Origin: Xanthomonas euvesicatoria pv. euvesicatoria
GTDB lineage: Bacteria > Pseudomonadota > Gammaproteobacteria > Xanthomonadales > Xanthomonadaceae
Direction of reading: 5' to 3'
Assembly: GCF_020880415.1 (NCBI RefSeq)
Contig: NZ_JAJIUJ010000098.1
Span: forward strand, 1-47,852
Length of the DNA: 47,852 nt
In this document: one piece after another, positions 9,123 through 17,252 of the stretch
Numbering within the stretch: position 1 is the stretch's first letter
How the letters are laid out: the number at the start of each line of letters is the position of its first letter
Program-made: the position numbers and the translations under genes
Notes under the pieces: model-generated
Databases searched by the model: none
What the model was told of the DNA's origin: nothing
What the model saw: only the letters and a program-made list of their open reading frames with translations

Positions 9123-10655
9123 TCAGCGGGTCGGCAGCGTCGATGCGCTTGGCACGCTCACCTGGGTCAGCGCGGTGTAGTACTGCTGCATGAATTCCAG
9201 ATAGTGCTCGCCCACCGTCTGCGCACCATCGTCGTCGAAGCTACCGGCGACACGCTCGCCGCGGCCCTGGCGATAGATGGTGTCCACCGTGAAGCTTGCC
9301 CAGCGCTGCGGCTTGCGCAGCGAAATGGAGATTTCTTCGTTCACTTCGATCTGCGGCAACGCGGGCATCGGCGCAGGCACTTCAACCAATGTGTCCTGCC
9401 CTGCAATCACGGGCAATCCGCGCACGAACGGCAGTGGCCGCCGCTGTGCCAACGGGCCCTCTTCGCGATCGCGCGTGGCATCCACCCACACCTCGCCCTG
9501 CGGCAGATGCGCACGCACCACCACATGATCGAAGGCGTACGGACTGGGCAACCGCTTCTCCAGCCCATGCCCCTTGTCGCTGTTGACCAGCACCGGCTCG
9601 GCGCGGATGCCGGCCAGCTGCAATAGTGCGATCAGCAGCGTCGCCTTGTCTTTGCAGTCGCCGTAGCGGTTGCGCAGCGTTACTTCGGGCGCGTGCGGGG
9701 CGTGCGAGTTTTCGCCCATGTCCAGGCCGACGTAACGGATCTCGCCCTGCACAAACGCCACGGCGCGCAACAACGCGCCCTGCGGGTCGTCGCTGCGCAA
9801 CCCCAGGCTCTGCGCCATCTTGGCGGCCACCTGCGTCTGGTTGAATGCACGCGGATACAGCTGCGCCGCCCAGGCCGCCACCGCACCCCAACTGCCGGCG
9901 GTGGACACTTCGATCACGCCATATGGGTCCACATCGTCGGGCGCGTCTTTTTCTTCCTGCACTGCGGCGATGTTGCTGGCCCCGATATCCAGTTGCGTCA
10001 CCCCATCGAGCGTGCGCACGTTCCGGCCAAACCCCGGCGCGCTGATGCGCCACTGCAGCGGCATGTCGGCCCGATAGCGCACACGTACCCGGCGCTCGCC
10101 CAGCGGCACGCCGTAGCGCGCTTCGAACACGTCGTAATAGCCTTTGCCGAACACCGGATTGCTGCCACTGATGGTCACGCCATAGTCAACGCGATCGCCC
10201 ACGCGCAGATCCGGCAAGGTGATCGACAGCGTCAGCGCACCATCGATCAGGCCGTTCTCCAGCCCGCTTTCGCGCCGCAATCTGGCGTAGTGCGCCTGCG
10301 TGCGCATATCGATACGCTTGCCGGCGCGCCAGACCTCCAGGCTGTTGAGTTCCAGCTGCTGGTACTGCGGCTGGTAGTCGATGGAAATCTGCCCGGCTTC
10401 CTCCAGGCTTTTGGCCCGTTGCACGGTGTAGCTGAGCCGGCGGTAAGCCTGCGGCACGCGGCCGGTCAGATTGATCTGGTCGGACACCAGTTCATAGCGC
10501 AGCCCGGCAGCGCCAGGCACGCTATCGGGAACGGCGTCGGCCACCACCCAGCCCGGCGTGGGCGCCATACGTGGCGCCTCATTGGCCCGTGCTGGCACGA
10601 TCCCGGCGCCGGCCAACAACCACATCGTGCAGAAGACGCCGCACAGGCGTCGCAT
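9123..10655 (-). CDS. DUF3857 and transglutaminase-like protein, N-terminal part (truncated by an apparent frameshift)
   Basis: Exported protein of 510 residues as it stands. A signal peptide (MRRLCGVFCTMWLLAGAG...ARA) precedes a DUF3857 domain (about residues 40-220). A transglutaminase-like domain follows, with the presumed catalytic Cys in NRYGDCKDKATLL and His/Asp in AFDHVVVR and WVDATRD. The frame ends abruptly after YYTAL with an unrelated tail SVPSASTLPTR. Start ATG 10655 is chosen over ATG 10697 because it has a good ribosome site (AGGGA) and opens the signal peptide. It follows the acyl-CoA dehydrogenase gene by 31 bases and is probably cotranscribed with it. No function is established for this arrangement. 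Confidence 0.8.
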   Translation of the reverse strand: MRRLCGVFCTMWLLAGAGIVPARANEAPRMAPTPGWVVADAVPDSVPGAAGLRYELVSDQINLTGRVPQAYRRLSYTVQRAKSLEEAGQISIDYQPQYQQLELNSLEVWRAGKRIDMRTQAHYARLRRESGLENGLIDGALTLSITLPDLRVGDRVDYGVTISGSNPVFGKGYYDVFEARYGVPLGERRVRVRYRADMPLQWRISAPGFGRNVRTLDGVTQLDIGASNIAAVQEEKDAPDDVDPYGVIEVSTAGSWGAVAAWAAQLYPRAFNQTQVAAKMAQSLGLRSDDPQGALLRAVAFVQGEIRYVGLDMGENSHAPHAPEVTLRNRYGDCKDKATLLIALLQLAGIRAEPVLVNSDKGHGLEKRLPSPYAFDHVVVRAHLPQGEVWVDATRDREEGPLAQRRPLPFVRGLPVIAGQDTLVEVPAPMPALPQIEVNEEISISLRKPQRWASFTVDTIYRQGRGERVAGSFDDDGAQTVGEHYLEFMQQYYTALTQVSVPSASTLPTR

Positions 10656-10686
10656 CACATCCCTGCTGATCAAGCCCCACTCCTCG

Positions 10687-11862
10687 TCAAAACGCATTGA
10701 GTCCTGTCAGCGCACGGCCCACCACCAGTTGATGCACGGTTTCGGTGCCTTCGTAGGTGATCACCGATTCCAGGTTCAGCGCATGCCGGATCGCCACATG
10801 CTCGGTGGTGATGCCGGCCGCGCCCAGCAGGTCGCGGCATTCGCGCGCCACATCCAGCGCCATGCGGCAATTATTCCATTTTGCCAGCGAGATCTGCTCC
10901 GGCTGCAGCGTCCCGGCGTCCTTCAAGCGCCCGAGCTGCAAGGCGAGCAGCTGGGCGGTGGCAATCCGCCGCGCCATGTCGGCCAGTTTGATCTGCGCGC
11001 TTTGCGTGGCGGCCAGCGGCCGGCCGAACAGGATGCGCTCGCCGGCATAGGCCAGCGCCTCGCGCAGGCAGGCCATCGCCGCCCCGATCGCGCCCCAGGC
11101 AATGCCGTAGCGTGCCTGGTTGAGGCAACTCAGTGGCGCCTTCAAACCGGCCGCCCGCGGCAACCGCATCTGCTCGGGCACGAACACATTGTCCAGGAAC
11201 AGGCCCGAGGTGACCGACGCACGCAGGCTCATCTTGTGGCTGATGTCGTGCGCGCTGAAGCCGGCGCTGTCGGTCTTGACCAGAAAGCCGCGCACGCCAT
11301 CGTCGGTATGCGCCCAGATGATTGCCAGCCCCGCGATGCTGCCGTTGGTGATCCACAGCTTGGCGCCATTCAAGCGCCAGCCATCGCCCTCGCGCACCGC
11401 GCGGGTGGTCATCGCAGCTGGGTCCGACCCGCCCTGCGCCTCACTGAGGCCGAAACAACCGATGACCCGGCCGGCGGCCATTTCCGGCAGCCAGCGCTGC
11501 CGCTGTTCGTCGCTGCCGTAGGCGTGGATGGGGTACATGCACAACGACGATTGCACGCTGACGAAGCTGCGCAGGCCGCTATCGCCGCGCTCCAGTTCCT
11601 GGCAGATCAGTCCGTAGCACACCGCGCCCAGGCCTGCACCGCCGTCGCGCGGCGGCAGGCTGGCACCCAGCAACCCCAGTTCCGCCAGTTCCGGGATCCA
11701 CTCGCGCGGAAAGCGTCCGGCATCGAAGGCATCGCCGATGGCCGGCACCACCCGCGTATCGGTAAAGCGCGCGACAGCGTCCTGCACCGCCCGCTCTTCG
11801 TCGGTGAGCAGCGCGCGTACATCGAACAGGTCATCGGGGCGCACCGGCATGTTGGCTTCCAT
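10687..11862 (-). CDS. gcdH: acyl-CoA dehydrogenase, glutaryl-CoA dehydrogenase type
   Basis: FAD enzyme of 391 residues that probably oxidises and decarboxylates glutaryl-CoA to crotonyl-CoA in lysine, tryptophan and glutarate breakdown. It has the acyl-CoA dehydrogenase order: helical N-terminal domain, beta domain with CFGLSEAQGGSDPAAM and WITNGSIAGLAIIWA, then the helical C-terminal domain. The catalytic glutamate is E371 in YEGTETVHQLVVGRALTG, the position and context typical of GcdH. ATG 11850 (MPVRPDD) has a better ribosome site (GGAAG) than ATG 11862 and is an equally valid start. The gene is followed closely by the DUF3857 gene. Another short-chain or aromatic acyl-CoA substrate cannot be excluded. 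Confidence 0.88.
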   Translation of the reverse strand: MEANMPVRPDDLFDVRALLTDEERAVQDAVARFTDTRVVPAIGDAFDAGRFPREWIPELAELGLLGASLPPRDGGAGLGAVCYGLICQELERGDSGLRSFVSVQSSLCMYPIHAYGSDEQRQRWLPEMAAGRVIGCFGLSEAQGGSDPAAMTTRAVREGDGWRLNGAKLWITNGSIAGLAIIWAHTDDGVRGFLVKTDSAGFSAHDISHKMSLRASVTSGLFLDNVFVPEQMRLPRAAGLKAPLSCLNQARYGIAWGAIGAAMACLREALAYAGERILFGRPLAATQSAQIKLADMARRIATAQLLALQLGRLKDAGTLQPEQISLAKWNNCRMALDVARECRDLLGAAGITTEHVAIRHALNLESVITYEGTETVHQLVVGRALTGLNAF

Positions 11863-11938
11863 CGCAAGCTGAAAGCTCGATTATCTGCCAGTTGCCGGCC
11901 GAACATGGCAGTGCACCCGTGCGGCAATGGCGCAAACG

Positions 11939-11965
11939 AAAAGAGCCGGCATTGCCGGCTCTTTT
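11939..11965 (-). terminator. bidirectional-type terminator
   Basis: Perfect 9-bp stem (11942-11950 with 11954-11962, 3-nt loop) flanked by A residues on the left and T residues on the right, so it can act on either strand. It lies just beyond the 3' end of the minus-strand glycine-zipper gene, ahead of gcdH, and probably separates the two. Confidence 0.8.
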
Positions 11966-12005
11966 CTCACTGCTGCGCTGACTGCGCGGCGCGGCGGCTT
12001 ACACG

Positions 12006-12797
12006 TTACTGCCGGGTGCTCAAGCCGTCCTGGCGCACGTTGGAATCGCCCGCCGTCGATGCCATCTGGGTCACCAGTTGGCCATCGACCACCGGCAGCC
12101 GGTCGCTGGTGGGCTTATCGTTCATGCGCACGGTCTTTTCAAATCCGTCGTAGCGGTAGGTGACGTCATAGGCCACCACGTTGTCGGCGTCGCCCAGCGA
12201 GATGCGTTCGCCCGGCTTGCTGTCCATGCGCATGGTGCCGGTGGTGCCGTCGGCATTGCGATAGGTCACGTCGTAGCCCACCACGCGCGAGGACTGCGAG
12301 TTGGCATTTTCAGTATGGCATTGACGCTCGGTGCGATCGACGACCCGGCCACCGACGTGGTTGCGGTCGATGCGGTTACCGATGAAGCCGCCGCCCACCG
12401 CGCCTGCGGCAGTCGCCAGCTTGCGGCCGTTGCCGCCACCGACCTGGTTGCCGATCAGGCCGCCGATGACCGCACCGGCCACGGTGCCGCCGACGTTACC
12501 GTCGCGCTCGGGCAGACGCTCCTGCACCACGACATCGCGGCACACCTCACGTGGCGAGGTACTGGTGGTGGTTTCGCGGATGGCGTTGCTGTTGATCACC
12601 TGCGCGTATTGCGGCTCGCGCTGGGTGATGGGAGCAACCTTGACCACATCGGCATATTCCAGGCCGCGCGGCGCCGGCTGGCCGTTGGCGACAAAATCGC
12701 CGGACGATGGGCGGTTATTCATGAAGGCGGCAGTGGCGACGCCTCCGACCAGCAAGGCACCAGCAGCGACCAGTATAGTTGTCGTATTGCTCTTCAT
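12006..12797 (-). CDS. glycine-zipper 2TM domain envelope protein
   Basis: Protein of 263 residues with an N-terminal hydrophobic segment (about residues 5-27: TTTILVAAGALLVGGVATAA) that acts as a membrane anchor or uncleaved signal. The conserved core at about 105-145 is a glycine zipper (GGTVAGAVIGGLIGNQVGG, then AAGAVGGGFIGNRID), the Rick_17kDa/SlyB type of two-helix hairpin found in envelope proteins. The C-terminal part contains two related segments, GYDVTYRNADGTTGTMRMD and AYDVTYRYDGFEKTVRMN, an internal repeat of about 40 residues. Start ATG 12797 has a clear ribosome site (AGGGAG). The role is unknown; the family is linked to envelope integrity and stress. Confidence 0.85.
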   Translation of the reverse strand: MKSNTTTILVAAGALLVGGVATAAFMNNRPSSGDFVANGQPAPRGLEYADVVKVAPITQREPQYAQVINSNAIRETTTSTSPREVCRDVVVQERLPERDGNVGGTVAGAVIGGLIGNQVGGGNGRKLATAAGAVGGGFIGNRIDRNHVGGRVVDRTERQCHTENANSQSSRVVGYDVTYRNADGTTGTMRMDSKPGERISLGDADNVVAYDVTYRYDGFEKTVRMNDKPTSDRLPVVDGQLVTQMASTAGDSNVRQDGLSTRQ

Positions 12798-12942
12798 TAC
12801 CAGCTCCCTGCGGACGCACCGCGTTGTTGACGGCCGTGATTCCAGCATGGGAACCCTGAACGAAAAGGCGCTCGCTCATGAACACGACGGTTAAGTTCAG
12901 CTAGCGGTTACTTCATGCATCTCTAACAGCCGGAGCATTCGC

Positions 12943-13158
12943 ATGCGAAATCCCTTGACCGCACGCGCGCTGGACTGGGCCAGCACGCTGCGCTATCCCA
13001 CCTTGTTCAAGTTGGCTGCGGCGCTGTTTCTGATCGACGTGGTGATGCCGGACCCGATCCCGTTCCTGGACGAAGTGCTGTTCGGCCTGACCACGCTGCT
13101 GCTGGCCAACTGGAAAACCCGCAAGGCGCCGATGCCGGCACCGGCGCGCCGCGACTGA
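12943..13158 (+). CDS. small membrane protein (DUF6116-like)
   Basis: Protein of 71 residues with one or two hydrophobic segments (LFKLAAALFLIDVVMPDPIPFLDEVLFGLTTLLLA spans about 21-55) and a basic, proline-rich tail. It resembles the short Xanthomonadaceae proteins grouped as DUF6116; that match is from memory, not a search. CGGAG precedes the ATG. The stop codon overlaps the start of the TatD gene by one base (TGATG), so the two are translationally coupled. The biochemical function is unknown. Confidence 0.8.
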   Translation: MRNPLTARALDWASTLRYPTLFKLAAALFLIDVVMPDPIPFLDEVLFGLTTLLLANWKTRKAPMPAPARRD

Positions 13159-13925
13159 TGCAGTTGATCGACAGCCATTGCCATCTGGATGCAGGCGAAT
13201 TCGACCACGACCGCGCGGCGGTGATCGCGCGCGCGCGCGCTGCGGGCGTCATGCAGCAAGTGGTACCGGCGATCACTGCTGCCAGCTGGCCGGGCCTGCG
13301 TGCGGTCTGCGATCAGGCACCTGGTCTCTACCCCGCTTATGGCCTGCACCCACTGTTTCTGGACCAGCACCGCCCCGAACACCTGGAGCTGCTGGCCGAG
13401 TGGATCGAACGCGAGCGGCCCTGCGCGATCGGCGAATGCGGCCTGGACTTTTTCGTCGACGGATTGGATGCGCAGGCGCAGCGCGCCTATTTCGATGCTC
13501 AGTTGCAGTTGGCCAAGCGCTTCGACCTGCCGCTGATCGTGCATGCCCGCCGCGCCACCGAAGAGGTCATCGCCCGTATCAAGGCGATAGGTGGCCTGCG
13601 CGGCGTAGTGCACAGCTTTGCCGGCAGCCCCGAGCAGGCGCAGCAGTTGTGGAAACTGGATTTCATGATCGGCCTGGGCGGCCCGGTGACCTACCCGCGT
13701 GCCAATCGCTTGCGAAGGCTGGTCGCCAGCATGCCGCTGCAGCACCTGCTGCTGGAAACCGACGCGCCGGATCAGCCTGACGCCGGCAACCGCGGCCAAC
13801 GCAACGAGCCGGCGTATCTGCGCACGGTATTGGACTGCATCGCCCAGCTCCGCGGGCAAGACCCTGCGCACATTGCCGCGCTCACGTCGGCCAACGCACG
13901 CAACCTGTTCGGCCTACGGCGCTGA
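13158..13925 (+). CDS. TatD family metal-dependent hydrolase
   Basis: Amidohydrolase-fold nuclease of 255 residues (YcfH/YjjV/TatD group); family members act as 3'-5' exonucleases or D-tyrosyl-type hydrolases. Metal ligands are all visible: HCH in DSHCHLD at residues 7-9, the glutamate in GECGLDFF near 93, His in VHARR near 128, His in VHSFAG near 153, and Asp in LLETDAPDQPD near 204. Start ATG 13158 overlaps the stop of the small membrane protein gene. Whether it is the YjjV-like or TatD-like subgroup cannot be settled here. Confidence 0.92.
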   Translation: MQLIDSHCHLDAGEFDHDRAAVIARARAAGVMQQVVPAITAASWPGLRAVCDQAPGLYPAYGLHPLFLDQHRPEHLELLAEWIERERPCAIGECGLDFFVDGLDAQAQRAYFDAQLQLAKRFDLPLIVHARRATEEVIARIKAIGGLRGVVHSFAGSPEQAQQLWKLDFMIGLGGPVTYPRANRLRRLVASMPLQHLLLETDAPDQPDAGNRGQRNEPAYLRTVLDCIAQLRGQDPAHIAALTSANARNLFGLRR

Positions 13926-13981
13926 GCGCAGCGTACGCATCAGCGCGAGCGCCCGGTCAGCACGACAGCGCGCAGGCAACA

Positions 13982-14812
13982 TCACGACGCCGCAACCGCC
14001 TCGGCTGCCGGCGCCGCGGCCTTAGGCTTGGGCTTGAGCAACATCTCCAGCGCCTTGCCCACTGCCACGAATGCAAAGGTGCCGGTGATATGCGTGGCCG
14101 CGCCCAGCCCTGCCCCGCAATCCAGCTTGAGCGTGGCATCGGCATCGAGCTGCGGGCGGATGCCGCAAACGCTGCCATCGGCCTGCGGGTATTTGACGTT
14201 TTCCAGCGAATACACCGCGGGCACGCCAAAGTAGCGCTGCGGGTTCTTGGGAAAATTGAATTCGCTGCGCAGCTTCTTGCGGATCAGCGCCAGCATCGCA
14301 TCGTGCTCGGTGCGCGAGACATCGCGCACGCGCACCAGCGTTGGGTCGGTGCGCCCGCCCGCCGCGCCCACGGTCAGCAGCGGCAACTTGCGCCGACGGC
14401 ACCAGGCGATGGTTTCCACCTTGACCCGAAAGCTGTCGCAGGCATCGATCACCAGGTCGAATTCCTCACCCAGCAAGGTCTCGATATTGCCCGAGGTCAG
14501 GAAAGCCTCGACCGCGTCGGCTTCGATGTCCGGGTTGATCGCCACGCAGCGTTCGGCCATCGCGCGGGCCTTGCTGCGACCGTACTGACCAGCCAGCGCC
14601 GGCAACTGCCGGTTGGTGTTGGACACGCACACGTCATCGGCATCGATCAGGCGAATGTGCCCCACCCCGGTGCGGGCCAGCGCCTCGACCACCCACGAGC
14701 CCACCCCACCCATGCCGACCACCGCCACGCGGCACGCCGACAGGCGCTCGACGGTGCCGACCCCATACAGCCGGTCGATACCGGCAAAGCGTTCACGCCA
14801 TTGTGCTTTCAT
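13982..14812 (-). CDS. tcdA: tRNA threonylcarbamoyladenosine dehydratase
   Basis: E1/MoeB-like ATP-dependent enzyme (TcdA/CsdL) that cyclises t6A37 of tRNA to ct6A. The 276-residue protein has the nucleotide-binding loop GMGGVGSWVVEALAR at residues 33-47, the Asp/Asn region LIDADDVCVSNTNRQ near 55-69, and VIDACDSFRVKVE near 120. A C-terminal SLENVKYPQADGS segment and a membrane-leaning end (THITGTFAFVAVGKALEMLL) match the family. A -10-like TAAAAT at 14819-14824 lies only 6 bases before the ATG, so the mRNA may be leaderless. It is convergent with tatD. Confidence 0.93.
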   Translation of the reverse strand: MKAQWRERFAGIDRLYGVGTVERLSACRVAVVGMGGVGSWVVEALARTGVGHIRLIDADDVCVSNTNRQLPALAGQYGRSKARAMAERCVAINPDIEADAVEAFLTSGNIETLLGEEFDLVIDACDSFRVKVETIAWCRRRKLPLLTVGAAGGRTDPTLVRVRDVSRTEHDAMLALIRKKLRSEFNFPKNPQRYFGVPAVYSLENVKYPQADGSVCGIRPQLDADATLKLDCGAGLGAATHITGTFAFVAVGKALEMLLKPKPKAAAPAAEAVAAS

Positions 14813-14886
14813 CGGCCTATTTTACGCGCCCCGTCCAGGGCGCGCCCACGCTGCCGCAACGAACGTTGCGTCCCAGGAGCCACCTC

Positions 14887-15315
14887 ATGCACGCCCCGCC
14901 TCCCACCCAATCCCGCGCGGCCCGCTACGCCTTCATGCTGGTGCTGGGCCTGCTGATCGGCCTGGTCGCCACGGTCATGGTGGCCAACGCACTACAGGCG
15001 CGACGCGACCCGGTGCCCGACAGCCTGATGCAGATCATGGCCTACCAATTACGCGCATTGCGACCGGGCGAAGGCGTCGCCTGCGCGCCGGCGCAGCAAC
15101 AGCGACGGCTGCAATCGTTGCGCCTGCTGGCCGACGAAGTCGAGCCGGCCTTCCCTGCAATTGGCGAGGACCGCCGCTTCGGCGAGCACGCACAGGCATT
15201 GCGTGCCGCGCTGGATCAGGCCCAGGGCGTAACGCTGACCGATTGCAGTCAGCTGGGCCAACTCCACACCCGCATCTCCGATGCCTGCGAGGCCTGCCAT
15301 CGCGACTTTCGCTGA
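14887..15315 (+). CDS. membrane-anchored c-type cytochrome, cytochrome c'/c-556-like
   Basis: Protein of 142 residues with one N-terminal transmembrane segment (about 15-36, FMLVLGLLIGLVATVMVANA). The periplasmic helical domain ends in a heme-attachment motif CEACH at residues 134-138. A CxxCH so near the C-terminus after a run of helices is typical of the cytochrome c'/c-556 four-helix fold. Start ATG 14887 (AGGAG upstream) is preferred to an upstream start at 14803, whose extension overlaps the tcdA promoter. The protein may shuttle electrons or bind gas ligands; the partner is unknown. It is not linked to other respiratory genes here. Confidence 0.78.
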   Translation: MHAPPPTQSRAARYAFMLVLGLLIGLVATVMVANALQARRDPVPDSLMQIMAYQLRALRPGEGVACAPAQQQRRLQSLRLLADEVEPAFPAIGEDRRFGEHAQALRAALDQAQGVTLTDCSQLGQLHTRISDACEACHRDFR

Positions 15316-15447
15316 GGTTGGATGAATACGACGCTCGGGTTTCGTTAAGCCTGCAGTGTCGCAGTTGGCAGGCCGTTCACCTGGACCATCACAGGATGGC
15401 GTCGCCGCGGCCCCGGCCGCCTTTTCGAACCACCCCGGAGAGATCTC

Positions 15448-15927
15448 ATGAAAACCCGACTGCTCGTCATTGGCCTGGCTGCAACCGCGACCCTGGTTGG
15501 CTGCGCCACCTCACAGCCCCAGTACGGCAGCTATCGCGGCGACCGCGGTTATGACCAGGGCTACTCGCAGACGCAGCGTTGCGTGGATTGCGGCATCGTC
15601 ACCCGGATCGACGAAGTCGGCCCGACCCGCACCGCGCCGACCGGCACTGGCGCCGTGCTGGGCGGCATCGTGGGCGCGGTGGCCGGCCGCCAGATTTCCA
15701 AGGAAACCGGCGGCAGCACGGGCAACAAGAATGTTTCGGCCGTCGCCGGTGCCGCTGCCGGCGCGCTGGCAGGTAACGCCATCCAGAACAATGTCACCAG
15801 TTCCAGCTTCGACGTGCAGGTGCGCATGGACGACGGCCGCGTGATCGTGGTCAACCAGCGCGACCTGGCTGGCGTGCGCGAGAATGCGTACGTGCGCGTG
15901 GTCAACGGCAAGGTCGTGTTGCGCTGA
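15448..15927 (+). CDS. SlyB/Pcp-like glycine-zipper outer membrane lipoprotein
   Basis: Lipoprotein of 159 residues. The signal peptide ends in the lipobox LVGC (Cys 19). A Cys-rich segment RCVDCGIVTRID near 43-54 matches the start of the Rick_17kDa/SlyB domain. The glycine zipper covers about 70-108 (GAVLGGIVGAVAGRQIS, AVAGAAAGALAGNAIQ). The last 45 residues form a basic beta domain ending in YVRVVNGKVVLR, as in SlyB. A ribosome site (GGAGAG) precedes ATG 15448. Family members stabilise the outer membrane under envelope stress, often in PhoPQ regulons. It is convergent with the cold-shock gene and shares a terminator with it. Confidence 0.9.
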   Translation: MKTRLLVIGLAATATLVGCATSQPQYGSYRGDRGYDQGYSQTQRCVDCGIVTRIDEVGPTRTAPTGTGAVLGGIVGAVAGRQISKETGGSTGNKNVSAVAGAAAGALAGNAIQNNVTSSSFDVQVRMDDGRVIVVNQRDLAGVRENAYVRVVNGKVVLR

Positions 15928-16003
15928 TCCATCGGCTCGGCGGCACAGACGCAGCGCCAATGCGTCGCCAGTTGGCAAGGGCCGCGGACAACACGGTTGC
16001 AGA

Positions 16004-16037
16004 CAACAAAAAGGCCCGGTGACGGGCCTTTTTGTTG
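16004..16037. terminator. bidirectional Rho-independent terminator
   Basis: A 15-bp perfect stem (16004-16018 with 16023-16037, 4-nt loop) contains A5 on one side and T5 on the other. It lies between the convergent SlyB-like gene and the cold-shock gene and can stop transcription from both. Confidence 0.93.
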
Positions 16038-16065
16038 CGTGGCTGATGCGCTCCGCGCAACCGGC

Positions 16066-16281
16066 TCAGACCACCTGCACTGCATCGGCCTGCAAGCCCT
16101 TCTGGCCTTGCACGACCGTGAAGCTGACCTTCTGACCTTCCTTGAGACTCTTGAAGCCCTGGATCTGGATCGCGCGGAAATGCACGAAGACGTCTTCGCC
16201 ATTTTCGCGGCTGATGAATCCAAAGCCCTTGGCATCGTTGAACCACTTCACGACACCATTTTCGCGTTCGATGTTGGACAT
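16066..16281 (-). CDS. cspA: cold-shock protein, CspA family
   Basis: Single cold-shock domain of 71 residues that binds single-stranded RNA or DNA and acts as an RNA chaperone. Both nucleic-acid motifs are intact: RNP1 KGFGFI (residues 18-23) and RNP2 VFVHF (31-35). ATG 16281 follows AGGGAG with 9-nt spacing. A promoter about 140 bases upstream implies a long 5' leader, the feature that gives cold-induced csp mRNAs their temperature-dependent stability. Whether this copy is cold-induced or constitutive cannot be told, because csp paralogues exist in one genome. Confidence 0.95.
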   Translation of the reverse strand: MSNIERENGVVKWFNDAKGFGFISRENGEDVFVHFRAIQIQGFKSLKEGQKVSFTVVQGQKGLQADAVQVV

Positions 16282-16428
16282 CTCGACTGACTCCCTACGA
16301 CACTGTGATGGACTAGCGGTGGTGGCTGTGATTGCAAGGAGGAAGCGAGGTACAAGGATGTAGCGGATCAGGCGATCTACCGCATCAGGCCACGATTCAC
16401 GGTGACCTTTGCAAACAGCAGCGGCTGC

Positions 16429-16457
16429 AACTTAACCCGCACAAAATGAATTTTCAA
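16429..16457 (-). promoter_or_regulatory. predicted promoter of cspA with long 5' leader
   Basis: On the minus strand a -35 TTGAAA (16452-16457) and a -10 TAAGTT (16429-16434) are separated by 17 bases. Transcription would start near 16422, giving a leader of about 140 nt before the cspA ATG, similar in length to known cold-shock leaders. Confidence 0.5.
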
Positions 16458-16508
16458 GCACCTCTTGCGCCTTTTTGTCAAGCCTGAATTAGGACCTGCG
16501 TAACCATC

Positions 16509-16994
16509 ATGGACACTGCCGTCGTTTACTACGTCTTGGCCACAGCGCTGGTGCTGATCGGCCTGGCTGGGGTCATCCTGCCGGCCCTGCCGGGCCTGCC
16601 CCTTGTGTTCGCCGGCCTGCTGGTCGCCGCCTGGGCCGACCATTTCACCCACATCGGCTGGGTGACGCTGGTCGTGCTGGGGTTGATCACCGCGCTGTCG
16701 TACCTGGTGGACTTCCTGGCCACGCTGTACGGGGCGCAGCGGGTAGGTGCCAGCAAACTGGCGTTGTGGGGTTCGGTCATCGGGGGCATTGCAGGCATTT
16801 TCTTCATGCCGATCGGGCTGTTCGTCGGTCCGTTCACTGGCGCCTGGCTTGGCGAGTATTACCAGACACGCAAGTCCGGCCAGGCCACCAAGGTCGGTCT
16901 CGGGACCTGGGTGGGCATCATGCTCGGCACCGCCACCAAACTGGCGCTTGGCCTGTGCATGCTGGGCGTGTTCGCTATCGGCTGGTTTTTCTAG
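16509..16994 (+). CDS. DUF456 family membrane protein
   Basis: Integral membrane protein of 161 residues with about four or five helices (for example VVYYVLATALVLIGLAGVIL, LPLVFAGLLVAAWA, GGIAGIFFMPIGLFVGPFTG, LALGLCMLGVFAIGWFF). The pattern of an N-terminal P-G-LPL segment and a glycine-rich central hairpin is that of DUF456. No catalytic residues are apparent and the function of the family is unknown. It is divergent from cspA. AGGA lies about 14 bases before the ATG. Confidence 0.88.
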   Translation: MDTAVVYYVLATALVLIGLAGVILPALPGLPLVFAGLLVAAWADHFTHIGWVTLVVLGLITALSYLVDFLATLYGAQRVGASKLALWGSVIGGIAGIFFMPIGLFVGPFTGAWLGEYYQTRKSGQATKVGLGTWVGIMLGTATKLALGLCMLGVFAIGWFF

Positions 16995-17145
16995 GGCTCT
17001 GGAACGGCTCCACGGCGGTGACGCGCTCCTAGTCCAGGACGCGCGTAACAGCCACATGCGCTCACTCCGCTGACGCGTCGCAGCCACATTCCATGCGCAT
17101 ACCCGCTCCACGGCAACACGTCGCAGGCACAGACTGAGCGACCGA

Positions 17146-17157
17146 ATTCGATCGAAT
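17146..17157. repeat. 12-bp perfect palindrome upstream of pldA
   Basis: ATTCGATCGAAT is self-complementary and lies about 95 bases before the phospholipase start codon. It could be an operator for a dimeric regulator. No regulator is named by the sequence and a chance palindrome is possible. Confidence 0.3.
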
Positions 17158-17252
17158 GTTATGTCGCCGTGTACACACGGCGTATGCAGACGCGACCGTT
17201 AAGCTGCGCATCTCTGCGCCTGCCTGGCGCCTTTCCCTCGGCCAGACTGCCC

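Noticed and set aside
17146..17157. The 12-bp palindrome before pldA as a proven operator
   Set aside because: A single palindrome with no conserved partner or known regulator is too weak; listed only as a low-confidence repeat.
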